From NCBI GenBank assembly GCA_028275245.1, contig JAPWVA010000058.1, positions 1 through 7,061 on the forward strand: 7,061 bases of DNA, read 5' to 3'. The notes beneath the pieces were generated by a model. That model was not told where the DNA came from, did not search any database, and was given only the letters and a program-made list of their open reading frames with translations. Shown here one piece after another: positions 1 to 6,475 of this stretch. Origin of the DNA: Actinomycetota bacterium (GTDB taxonomy: Bacteria; Actinomycetota; Geothermincolia; Geothermincolales; RBG-13-55-18). The position numbers and the translations under genes were made by a program. Within the stretch, counting starts at the first letter, position 1; each line of letters opens with the position of its first letter.

Positions 1-9
1 GCTTAATAA

Positions 10-38
10 TTTATATCCCAACCCGTCGCATTTCACAA
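10..38 (-). promoter_or_regulatory. Candidate sigma70-type promoter reading off the left edge
   Basis: Read on the minus strand there is a -35 box TTGTGA (33-38; 4 of 6 consensus bases), a 17-bp spacer (16-32) and a -10 box TATAAA (10-15; 5 of 6). The spacing is ideal and the surroundings are AT-richer than the rest of the window. It lies downstream of the TPR gene stop, so it would drive the next gene to the left, which is outside the window. Inference from motif match only. Confidence 0.45.
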
Positions 39-121
39 CTCGACGACGATGACCACAACACTTTTTTCTCTTTATCGTTCGTTCGTTCCTTCTCCTTGAA
101 TGCCCCTGCCTGGAAAGCGCC
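39..121. other. Intergenic spacer downstream of the TPR gene
   Basis: No reading frame here is plausible as a gene: minus-strand starts in this stretch hit a stop within a few codons. It holds three tandem copies of GTTC (77-88). I looked for an intrinsic terminator for the upstream operon and saw no convincing hairpin followed by a T-run on the minus strand, so termination may be factor-dependent or weak. Confidence 0.5.
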
Positions 122-817
122 TCACCTCGACGCCTCCCTTAAGCTCTCCAGGTCGTTGATGCCCTTCACCAGGTCGGCCTGGGTCACGGGGTCCAGTTCC
201 TCCGTGGCCAGCACCGCTCTGAGGTTAGACACGCGCTCATCAAGGGCCCTGGCCGCCTCCTCCCTCCTTCCCGCCGCCTTAAGGGAGGCCACCAGGCCCA
301 TGAAAACGAAATCCCGGCTGAGGAACCTCAGTTCTCCCGCCTCCAGGGCCTCTCGGAACATCTCCGCCGCCTCAAGGTATTGCTTTTCCCGCAGATAGAG
401 GTCGGCCAGGGAGGCCCTCAGATCCCCCGAATCGGGATTCAGCTCCAAGCCCCTGAGGTTGAACCGGAAGGCCTCTTCCCTCTTCCCCAGGTCGTAGAGG
501 ATCTCCGTCCCCACGTAGAAGGCATCCACGTAATGGGGGTCAAGGTAGGTCACAGCCACTAAGTAGGGTAGCAGTTCCGCCTCCTGTTCGAAGGAGCCGT
601 AGTAGGCATGGTGCAAGTTGTCTGTTTTGATGAATAACACATAGGCCAGGTACTGTCTTATACCCCCCAGCGCCGACAACAGGGTGTATTCCGCAGGGAA
701 ACCCCCTTCCTCGCCGGACCACCCGTTGCTTTCCCTGTCGAGTAAGCCCTGGAAAACCCCCGCCAAGAGGAGGAGGACGATCACCGCAAGCGCGATTTTC
801 CCGGCCTTGCGCACCAT
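122..817 (-). CDS. Membrane-anchored TPR protein linked to an ABC-2 exporter
   Basis: The protein has 231 residues. Residues 7-26 form one hydrophobic segment after a basic MVRK start, which looks like an uncleaved anchor or signal segment and would place the rest outside the cytoplasmic membrane. Residues about 49-102 form a conserved-looking block containing LGGIRQYLAYV and YLDPHYVDAF. TPR-like helical pairs follow at about 96-129 (ending LELNPD), 131-164 and, more weakly, 165-198. No catalytic motif is visible. The ATG follows the permease stop after only 3 bp, with AAGGA about 10 bp upstream, so it should be translated with the ABC genes. I infer a partner or substrate-handling role for the exporter, possibly linked to the pilus motors upstream. 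TPR proteins are generic scaffolds, so the function is not proven. Its counterpart in Myxococcus could be PilG, but I cannot confirm homology. Confidence 0.85.
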   Translation of the reverse strand: MVRKAGKIALAVIVLLLLAGVFQGLLDRESNGWSGEEGGFPAEYTLLSALGGIRQYLAYVLFIKTDNLHHAYYGSFEQEAELLPYLVAVTYLDPHYVDAFYVGTEILYDLGKREEAFRFNLRGLELNPDSGDLRASLADLYLREKQYLEAAEMFREALEAGELRFLSRDFVFMGLVASLKAAGRREEAARALDERVSNLRAVLATEELDPVTQADLVKGINDLESLREASR

Positions 818-820
818 CCC

Positions 821-1600
821 TTACAGGTCCTTGGAATCGAAGGAAACCATGCCCAAAACCACGAAAATCGCAGTGAAGGCAAGGGCCATGCCCGCTAGCA
901 GGGCCAGCTTCCCTGCCCCCAACGGGAAGGCCCTTTCCCCGTGGGCTACCGTCTCGTTGATATTCAGCCTCTCCAAGTTGGGCAGGATGAAGTAAAAGAG
1001 CCCTGCCACAAACCTCGCCCATGGGTTGGCATCGGACGACGTCATCGCCTTGTAGAGCATGTGCCCCTTCACGTGTCCCACCACATAAAAGAGGGCTCCC
1101 AGAAGCACTGATATGAAGGACTGGAAGTAAAGGGAGACCCATAGGCACACGGAGGCCAGCAGGGAAGCTTCCAGCCAAATGGCGAAGAACGCCTTGGCCA
1201 TGCCCGGGTGGAAAACCCGGAATCGGGCCAACACCATGACCAACACCACCAGGAAGAAAAGGAAGAGGGAAAATAGGAGCGCGGCTGCGATTCCCAGGAA
1301 CTTGCCCAGATAATATTCCCAGCGCCTCACTCCCTTGGTCAGTGAGTTGTAGATGGTCCGTCGGGCGATCTCCCCCCGCAGAGCTGTGGAGGCGAGCAAC
1401 AAGGCGGAAAGGAAGGCCATGATGGAACCGAGGCCAAGGGAGGCCTCGCGGAAGAGGTCCAGCTGGATCCCCACCTCAGCGGCGGACAGGAAGGGAAGGG
1501 CCAATGTAAGGATCACCGCGGCGGCCGCCACCCCGTAAAAGGCTTTGTGATGGGCCACCTCCCGCAGGTAACCCCCCGCAACCGTGAGTACACGCTTCAA
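821..1600 (-). CDS. ABC-2 type transporter permease
   Basis: The 259-residue integral membrane protein has hydrophobic segments at about 20-40, 55-74, 102-126, 138-158, 160-176 and 228-252, plus a short one near 195-207. This fits the six-helix ABC-2 fold. Between the second and third segments lies a charged cytoplasmic stretch with GEIARRTIYNSLTKG then RRWEYYLGKFLG, typical of the coupling region in NosY-like ABC-2 permeases. The sequence LPNLERLNIN and the ending FDSKDL are also usual for this group. Its start is TTG, overlapping the ATPase stop as TTGA, which implies translational coupling; a GTG three codons later is an equally well-placed alternative. It should pair with the ATPase to form an exporter in the cytoplasmic membrane. 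The substrate cannot be read from the sequence. Confidence 0.9.
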   Translation of the reverse strand: MKRVLTVAGGYLREVAHHKAFYGVAAAAVILTLALPFLSAAEVGIQLDLFREASLGLGSIMAFLSALLLASTALRGEIARRTIYNSLTKGVRRWEYYLGKFLGIAAALLFSLFLFFLVVLVMVLARFRVFHPGMAKAFFAIWLEASLLASVCLWVSLYFQSFISVLLGALFYVVGHVKGHMLYKAMTSSDANPWARFVAGLFYFILPNLERLNINETVAHGERAFPLGAGKLALLAGMALAFTAIFVVLGMVSFDSKDL

Positions 1601-2514
1601 TCCTCCCCCACCTCCCTGATCCGGGAGAGGAAGAACTCCTCCAGGCTGATGCGGCGGGGCCTCACCTCCTCCACCCCCGCCCCGTCATCTATCAAGAGCC
1701 CCAGGACCTCGGCGAGGTTTTCCTTATTGACCATGATCCTTCTTCCCTCCCGGTCCAGGGACACCCCGCGGTGACTTAGCCTTTCCACCACTTCCACCGA
1801 GAGCTCCCCCGCAAAGCCGATCTCCACCTCGTCCCTCCGGGAGAGGAGCTCCTCCAGCGTACCGGAGGCCACCTCCCTCCCCCTGTATAGCATCACCACC
1901 CGGTCGCATACCTCTTCCACTTCGGACAGCTGGTGGGAGCTGAGCAGGACAGTGACCCCCCTCTCCCTCATCTCCGCCAGCAAGTACTTAATCTGGATGC
2001 GCCCCAGGGGATCGAGCCCCGAGGCGGGCTCGTCGAGGATGAGCAAGCGGGGTTCTCCCAAGAGGGCCTGAGCCAATCCTACTCTCTGAAGCATCCCCTT
2101 GGAGAACTTCTCCAGGGGCATGTCCCCTTCCCTTTCCAAGCCCACCAGGTTAAGCACGTGGTCCACCCTGCCGGGCAGGGAATCCTGCTCCAGGCCCAGC
2201 AACCTACCGTAGTAACGGAGTAGCTGGCGGGGGGTCATGTAGTACTCGAAATAGGGTTGTTCGGGCAAAAAACCGATCTCCCGAAGGAGCTCCACGCTCC
2301 AACCCCTACCCATTACCTTCACCGTGCCCCCGTCAGGCCGGGTGAGCCCTACCAGGATCTTCAAGGTGGTGGTCTTGCCCGCGCCATTGGGACCCAGGAG
2401 GCCGGTCACGCTGCCCTCCTCCACCTGGAACGAAAGGCCCCTAAGGGCATCACGCCTATCGCCCCCTAAAGAGGTGTAGGCCTTCTTAAGATCCCGTACC
2501 TCCAGGGCGGTCAT
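1597..2514 (-). CDS. ABC transporter ATP-binding protein (ABC-2 exporter; PilH-like candidate)
   Basis: The 305-residue nucleotide-binding subunit has all the core motifs: Walker A GPNGAGKT (41-48), Q-loop Gln86 in LPEQP, signature FSKGM (137-141), Walker B LLILDEP (157-163), D-loop SGLDP and H-loop His194 in LSSH. The FSKGM form in place of LSGGQ is common in ATPases that pair with ABC-2 permeases. Residues about 229-305 form a C-terminal extension ending in RRISLEEFFLSRI, as in other ABC-2 exporters. It hydrolyses ATP to drive the permease encoded next. The ATG is preceded by GAGGG about 8 nt upstream. It starts 36 bp after the pilT stop, so it is probably co-transcribed with the pilus motor genes. 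Myxococcus PilH is an ABC ATPase required for pilus biogenesis; equivalence here is inferred from context. Confidence 0.93.
   Translation of the reverse strand: MTALEVRDLKKAYTSLGGDRRDALRGLSFQVEEGSVTGLLGPNGAGKTTTLKILVGLTRPDGGTVKVMGRGWSVELLREIGFLPEQPYFEYYMTPRQLLRYYGRLLGLEQDSLPGRVDHVLNLVGLEREGDMPLEKFSKGMLQRVGLAQALLGEPRLLILDEPASGLDPLGRIQIKYLLAEMRERGVTVLLSSHQLSEVEEVCDRVVMLYRGREVASGTLEELLSRRDEVEIGFAGELSVEVVERLSHRGVSLDREGRRIMVNKENLAEVLGLLIDDGAGVEEVRPRRISLEEFFLSRIREVGED
1601..1616 (-). promoter_or_regulatory. Double Shine-Dalgarno before the permease
   Basis: Within the last codons of the ATPase gene the minus strand reads GGGAGGT (1610-1616), 9 nt before the TTG at 1600, and GGAGGA (1601-1606), 9 nt before an in-frame GTG at 1591. 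Both sites are strong, so the sequence alone does not settle whether TTG or GTG is the start. Confidence 0.6.
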
Positions 2515-2550
2515 CTATTTTTCCCTCAACTATACTGTTCACCGGTGCGG

Positions 2551-3615
2551 TCAAGAGATCATCCTCTCCAGCTCGTCCCGGCTGTGACAGTGGGCCACCG
2601 CCACCTCGTAGGAAATGATGCCCTTCTTGTAGAGGGCTGCGATGGATTGGTCCATGGTCTGCATATGATACTGGCCGCCAGCCTGCATGGCAGAGTATAT
2701 CTGGTGCGTCTTGGCTTCCCTAATGAGGTTCCTGATGGCGGAGGTGGCCACCATGATCTCCACCGCGGGGACCCTTCCCTTTCCATCCTTGGTGGGCAGA
2801 AGCTGCTGGGTGATTATGGCCTGTAAGGTGCCCGCCAGCTGCATGCGCACCTGCTGTTGCTGGTAAGTGGGGAAAACGTCGATGATTCGATCTATGGTCT
2901 GGGGTGCATCCTGGGTGTGCAGGGTGGCGAAGACCAGGTGGCCCGTCTCCGCCGCGGTGAGGGCGGTGGAGATGGTCTCCAGGTCCCTCATCTCCCCCAC
3001 CAGGATGACGTCGGGGTCCTGCCGCAGCACGTACTTGAGGGCATTGGCGAAGCTGTGGGTATCGCTCCCCACCTCCCTCTGGTTGACAATGCACTTCTTG
3101 TGCACATGGAGGAATTCAATGGGATCTTCTATAGTGATGATGTGCAGGTTCCTGGTCTCGTTGATGATGTTGATCATGGAGGCTAGGGTGGTGGACTTAC
3201 CCTGGCCGGTGGGGCCGGTGACCAGGATGAAACCCCGGGGAAGCATGCAGAAATCCTTCAATACCGGAGGGAGGTTCAACTCCTCCAGGGTCTTGATGCG
3301 GTAGGGGATTATCCGGAAGGCGGCCCCAATACTATTCCTCTGGAAGTAAGCGTTGACCCGGAAGCGGGCGCTTCCCGGCACCGAGTAGGAAAGGTCGTAT
3401 TCCAGGTTGGTCTCCAGCATCTCCCTCTGGCGGGCGGTGAGGATGCTGTAGACCATTTCCCGGGTATCGTTAGACGTCAGCCGGGGATATTCCTCCAGCC
3501 TCTGCAGGACCCCGTTGATGCGCATCACCGGGGGCGCCCCCACGGTGATGTGCAGGTCGGAGGCACCCCTGACCAGCACCTCCTCCAGCAGCTCGTTGAT
3601 GTCCAGCTTGGCCAC
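2551..3615 (-). CDS. pilT: Type IV pilus retraction ATPase PilT
   Basis: The 354-residue protein has the normal PilT length. It has an N-terminal PAS-like region (SDLHITVGAPPVMRI), Walker A GPTGQGKS (134-141), Asp box IITIEDPIEF (159-168), Walker B DPDVILVGEMRD (200-211), His box GHLVFATLHT (225-234), and the PilT hallmark AIRNLIRE (293-300), which is required for retraction in studied homologues. It should form a cytoplasmic hexamer at the pilus base and power pilus disassembly. Walker A carries Gln where Ser is more usual; the key Lys140 and Ser141 remain. The start is GTG with a very strong Shine-Dalgarno 9 nt upstream. The 114-bp spacer after pilB is the longest gap between aroE and the TPR gene. 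pilC does not follow. Confidence 0.96.
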   Translation of the reverse strand: MAKLDINELLEEVLVRGASDLHITVGAPPVMRINGVLQRLEEYPRLTSNDTREMVYSILTARQREMLETNLEYDLSYSVPGSARFRVNAYFQRNSIGAAFRIIPYRIKTLEELNLPPVLKDFCMLPRGFILVTGPTGQGKSTTLASMINIINETRNLHIITIEDPIEFLHVHKKCIVNQREVGSDTHSFANALKYVLRQDPDVILVGEMRDLETISTALTAAETGHLVFATLHTQDAPQTIDRIIDVFPTYQQQQVRMQLAGTLQAIITQQLLPTKDGKGRVPAVEIMVATSAIRNLIREAKTHQIYSAMQAGGQYHMQTMDQSIAALYKKGIISYEVAVAHCHSRDELERMIS

Positions 3616-3624
3616 CGGTCTCAG

Positions 3625-3636
3625 ACCTCCTTCCTT
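3625..3636 (-). promoter_or_regulatory. Strong Shine-Dalgarno for the GTG start of pilT
   Basis: The minus strand reads AAGGAAGGAGGT, nearly a full complement of the 16S rRNA 3' end, ending 9 nt before the GTG at 3615-3613. This fixes the pilT start at GTG and suggests strong independent initiation in place of coupling to pilB. Confidence 0.75.
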
Positions 3637-3722
3637 GCCACGCGAATGGTGTTCTCCAGCCGAGATTTTCCCTTTTACCCCTCAGCCCTCGAGAATGCCG
3701 GTTTCCCGTCCCCGGCCTTCCA

Positions 3723-3738
3723 ATAATGATTACATTAT
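3723..3738. repeat. Inverted repeat over the pilB stop codon
   Basis: A perfect 6-bp inverted repeat, ATAATG (3723-3728) and CATTAT (3733-3738), flanks the 4-nt loop ATTA, which contains most of the pilB TAA stop. It sits at the start of the pilB-pilT spacer. The stem is AT-rich, so a stable hairpin is doubtful. Two more weak stems follow in the spacer: GCCGG/CCGGC (3697-3701 and 3712-3716, 10-nt loop), and on the minus strand GCTGAG with CTCGGC, which needs one G-U pair. None is followed by a T-run, so none reads as an intrinsic terminator. Confidence 0.4.
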
Positions 3739-5397
3739 GACCCTGAGAACCTCCTCCACCGAGGTGATGCCCTGTTTCACTTTCTCGAACCCCTCCTCCC
3801 GGAGGGTCTTCATCCCCTCCTTTCTGGCCATCTCGGCGATCTCCACGTGGGGGGCGTTCTTGGCCACCAGGTACTCGATGTTCTCGGTCACCTCCAGCAC
3901 CTCGTAAATCCCCACCCTGCCGCGATATCCGGTGTTGTTGCAAGCCGGGCACCCCCGGGCTCGGTATATGATACCCTCCTCCCCTTCCTCGAACTTCAAT
4001 CCCACCTTCTCCAGGAACTCGGGATCCGGCTCGTAAGGCTCCTTGCACCTCTCGCAGAGGCGCCTGGCCAGCCTCTGGGAGGTCACGCAGTCCACAGCGG
4101 AAGCTATGAGGAAGGGCTCGATTCCCATCTCCAGGAGCCGGGTGAGAGCGCTGGGTGCATCGTTGGTATGCAGGGTGGAGAGGACCAGGTGCCCGGTGAG
4201 GGCCGACTCGATGGCGATCTGGGCCGATTCCGGGTCCCTGATCTCACCGATCATGACGATATCAGGGTCGCACCTGAGGATGGAGCGCAGGGCGGCAGCG
4301 AAGGTGAGTCCCGCCTTGTAGTGAACCTGTACCTGGTTTATGAGGGGGAGCCGATATTCCACCGGGTCCTCCACGGTGATGATGTTCTTCTTTATGGTGT
4401 TCAACACGTTCAGGGTGGCGTAAAGGGTGGTGGTCTTGCCGCTCCCCGTGGGTCCGGTGACCAGTATGGTACCGTAGGGCTTGTTGAAACTCTTGGAATA
4501 CTTGGCCAGTCCCTCCTCGGAAAACCCCAATTCCTCCAGGCTCATGAGGGACATGCTCTTATCCAAGATCCTCATGACCACCTTCTCCCCGTGAATGGTG
4601 GGAAGGGAGGCCACCCGAATGTCCACCGGCTTTCCCCTTATCTCCAACGAGGTGCGCCCATCCTGGGGGAGCCTCTTCTCAGCTATGTTCATATCCGCCA
4701 TGACCTTGATCCTGGCCACCACGGCGGGGTGGATCTGCTTGGGATTCCGCCGCACCTCGTGCAGGACCCCGTCGATGCGGAACCTGATACGCACATCATT
4801 CTCCATGGGCTCGATGTGTACGTCGCTCGCGCGGTCGGCCACTGCCTCCGATATCAGCAGGTTCACGTACTTGACTATGGGGGCGTCGTCGGGCTCCGCC
4901 TCCCCTTCCGTCTGGGGGATTTCCGCCTCGACGGTATCGGGGGTGATTTCCAGCTCCGTGGCGGAACGGCAATATCGGTTTATGGCGGAGAGGATGTCGT
5001 CTTTGGTAGCCACCACCGGCTCCACCTCCATCCCAGTCATGATGCGAACGTCATCCAGAGCCACCACATTGGTGGGGTCGGCGGTGGCCACCAGCAACTT
5101 GTCCTTCTCGAAGCCTATAGGAATCAGTACGTACTTGCGGGCCAGATCCGCGTCGATGAGAGAGCAGGCGGAGACGTCCACCTCGTAGTTGGAGAGGTCC
5201 ACGTACCGCATCCCTATCTGGCGCGCGAGGATGCTGGTGAGGGCACCCTCGCTCACCAGCTTCATGTCCACCAGTATACGGCCCAGCGGCTCACCGGTCT
5301 CCTTCTGCCGTTCCAAGGCTTGCAGAAGCTGCTCCTCGGTGATGATCTTGTGCTTTAGGAGGAGCTGTCCCAGTCTCTCGCCCTTGGGTTTCTGCAT
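3730..5397 (-). CDS. pilB: Type IV pilus extension ATPase PilB (GspE/PulE family)
   Basis: The 555-residue protein is full length for PilB. Residues 8-60 form an MshEN-type N domain with two 24-residue motifs, and residues to about 142 complete the type II/IV secretion N-terminal domain. After an acidic linker (about 146-172) come the N2 and motor domains: Walker A GPTGSGKT (315-322), Asp box IITVEDPVEY (339-348), Walker B DPDIVMIGEIRD (377-388) with Glu385, and His box TGHLVLSTLHTN (401-412). A zinc site is formed by Cys448, Cys451, Cys483 and Cys486 in two CxxC pairs. The hexamer should polymerise pilin at the inner membrane, opposing PilT. The MshEN domain and the pilT neighbour favour PilB over a type II secretion GspE. 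ATG start, with GGGAGGA 9 nt upstream, 33 bp after aroE. Walker B is preceded by LRC, where LRQ or LRS is more usual. Confidence 0.95.
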   Translation of the reverse strand: MQKPKGERLGQLLLKHKIITEEQLLQALERQKETGEPLGRILVDMKLVSEGALTSILARQIGMRYVDLSNYEVDVSACSLIDADLARKYVLIPIGFEKDKLLVATADPTNVVALDDVRIMTGMEVEPVVATKDDILSAINRYCRSATELEITPDTVEAEIPQTEGEAEPDDAPIVKYVNLLISEAVADRASDVHIEPMENDVRIRFRIDGVLHEVRRNPKQIHPAVVARIKVMADMNIAEKRLPQDGRTSLEIRGKPVDIRVASLPTIHGEKVVMRILDKSMSLMSLEELGFSEEGLAKYSKSFNKPYGTILVTGPTGSGKTTTLYATLNVLNTIKKNIITVEDPVEYRLPLINQVQVHYKAGLTFAAALRSILRCDPDIVMIGEIRDPESAQIAIESALTGHLVLSTLHTNDAPSALTRLLEMGIEPFLIASAVDCVTSQRLARRLCERCKEPYEPDPEFLEKVGLKFEEGEEGIIYRARGCPACNNTGYRGRVGIYEVLEVTENIEYLVAKNAPHVEIAEMARKEGMKTLREEGFEKVKQGITSVEEVLRVIM

Positions 5398-5430
5398 GGG
5401 CCGCCATCCTCCCGGTCTCTTCCTGACCCA

Positions 5431-6291
5431 CTAATTCCCTCTCAACCTCTCCTTAAGGGCCTTCCTCATCGCCCCCAGGGGCGCCTCCAATCCCGTCCAA
5501 ACCCGGAAGGAGAGGGCCGCCTGGTGGATGAACATCCCCTCTCCATTAAGAGTGCTGGCCCCCCGGGCTGCCGCGGCCCGCAGGAACGCCGTGGACTCCT
5601 GGTAATAATTCAGGTCTACCGCCCAGCTGCCATTCCCGAAATCCGAGTAGTCCAGGGGGATCTCGCCAGCATCTTCGGAGGCCAGGGGGGTGCAGTTCAC
5701 TACCAACCCGCACTCCCCCGCCACCTTCAATCCCTCCCGGTCGAAGTCCCGTATAGATATTTCGGTGCCCCCTGCGACCCCCTTTAATCGGTCCACCATC
5801 TCCTCCGCCCTTTGCCTTGTCCTGTTGGCCACGTATATCCTCACAGCCCCCATCCTGGAAAGGGCCAGCACCACCGCCCGGGCGGCACCGCCAGCCCCGA
5901 TGACCAACGCGGGTCTTCCCTCCACCTCTACCCCCGCCTCCATCAGTGACCTGGCAAAACCTTCCACGTCTGTGTTATGCCCCACTGTGCCATCTTCCTC
6001 AAGGCAAATTGTGTTCACCGCTCCTAAAAGCTCGGCGTCCCCCTCCAACCGCCTTAGGTGCAGGACTATATCCACCTTGTGGGGGATAGTCACATTGGCC
6101 CCCCGGAAACCCAGGGATTCCAACCCCCTCACTGCATCGCCCAGCTTTCCTGGAGCGACCCGCAGGGGTACGTAAACCCAGTTAAGGCCCAACTCCTGGA
6201 AAGCAGCGTTGTGCACATGGGGGGACAAGGTGTAATCGATGGGATAGCCTATAAGTCCCACCAGTTGCGTCCTTCCATCTATGCGATCCAT
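5431..6291 (-). CDS. aroE: Shikimate dehydrogenase (NADP+)
   Basis: It reduces 3-dehydroshikimate to shikimate with NADPH, the fourth step of the chorismate pathway, in the cytoplasm. Counting from the ATG at 6291 (286 residues), the substrate site is TLSPHVHNAAF near residues 21-31, catalytic Lys72 lies in GANVTIPHK, Asn93 in GAVNT and Asp108 in HNTDVEG. The cofactor site is GAGGAARA at about 132-139 followed by NRTRQRA (156-162), the NRTxxR pattern associated with NADP+. The C-terminal GMFIHQAAL (252-260) is also conserved. The frame extends to an ATG at 6318, adding nine residues (MGKKDTRGS). Neither start has a well-placed Shine-Dalgarno; I prefer 6291 because homologues usually begin just before the DG.TRLVGLIG segment. 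The first Ser of the usual SxSP substrate motif is Thr21 here. pilB follows after 33 bp, or 5398-5430. Confidence 0.95.
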   Translation of the reverse strand: MDRIDGRTQLVGLIGYPIDYTLSPHVHNAAFQELGLNWVYVPLRVAPGKLGDAVRGLESLGFRGANVTIPHKVDIVLHLRRLEGDAELLGAVNTICLEEDGTVGHNTDVEGFARSLMEAGVEVEGRPALVIGAGGAARAVVLALSRMGAVRIYVANRTRQRAEEMVDRLKGVAGGTEISIRDFDREGLKVAGECGLVVNCTPLASEDAGEIPLDYSDFGNGSWAVDLNYYQESTAFLRAAAARGASTLNGEGMFIHQAALSFRVWTGLEAPLGAMRKALKERLRGN

Positions 6292-6400
6292 GCTTCCCCG
6301 CGTGTCCTTCTTTCCCATTTCCCATGGACCCCGTCTCGGGATCCCATCTCCCCATGAGGTTGCCCCCGCGCCAAAACATATAATAAGACCTGTTCCGTCC

Positions 6401-6428
6401 TTTATCGAACATGGCTGGGTAAGGTCAA
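6401..6428 (-). promoter_or_regulatory. Candidate promoter for the aroE-pilB operon
   Basis: On the minus strand a -35 box TTGACC (6423-6428; 5 of 6 consensus bases) is followed by a 16-bp spacer and a -10 box GATAAA (6401-6406; 4 of 6). An overlapping alternative uses TCGATA (6403-6408), a 17-bp spacer and TATTAT (6380-6385; 5 of 6). Either would give a leader of roughly 60-110 nt before aroE. It lies in the largest gap in the window, after the GTPase stop. Motif-based only. Confidence 0.4.
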
Positions 6429-6475
6429 CGCGCGATCGTCGGAGGAGTCCCCGCCTTCGCCATTCATCGGGTATC

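Noticed and set aside
77..88. Three tandem GTTC units
   Set aside because: Too short to count as a functional repeat array or a phase-variation tract; noted only as part of the spacer.
540..1178. 212-residue minus-strand frame across the permease and TPR genes
   Set aside because: It overlaps two well-supported genes in another frame and is Gly/Arg/Pro-rich without any domain.
3470..4048. 192-residue minus-strand frame spanning the pilB end, spacer and pilT start
   Set aside because: Gly/Arg-rich shadow; both flanking genes have complete family motifs in their own frames, so no frameshift or fusion is indicated.
3847..5358. 503-residue open frame on the plus strand, antisense to pilB
   Set aside because: It mirrors pilB, whose motifs are complete. 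The translation is low-complexity Gly/His/Leu-rich with no recognisable domain, as expected for a shadow frame in GC-rich DNA.
6379..6384. Perfect TATAAT on the plus strand
   Set aside because: No -35 box at 16-18 bp upstream (the nearest, TTGCCC, is only 13 bp away) and no plus-strand gene downstream.
6182..6412. 76-residue minus-strand frame in the aroE leader
   Set aside because: It overlaps the start of aroE in another frame, has a Gly/Arg/His-rich composition, no convincing ribosome site, and would begin near the candidate promoter boxes.
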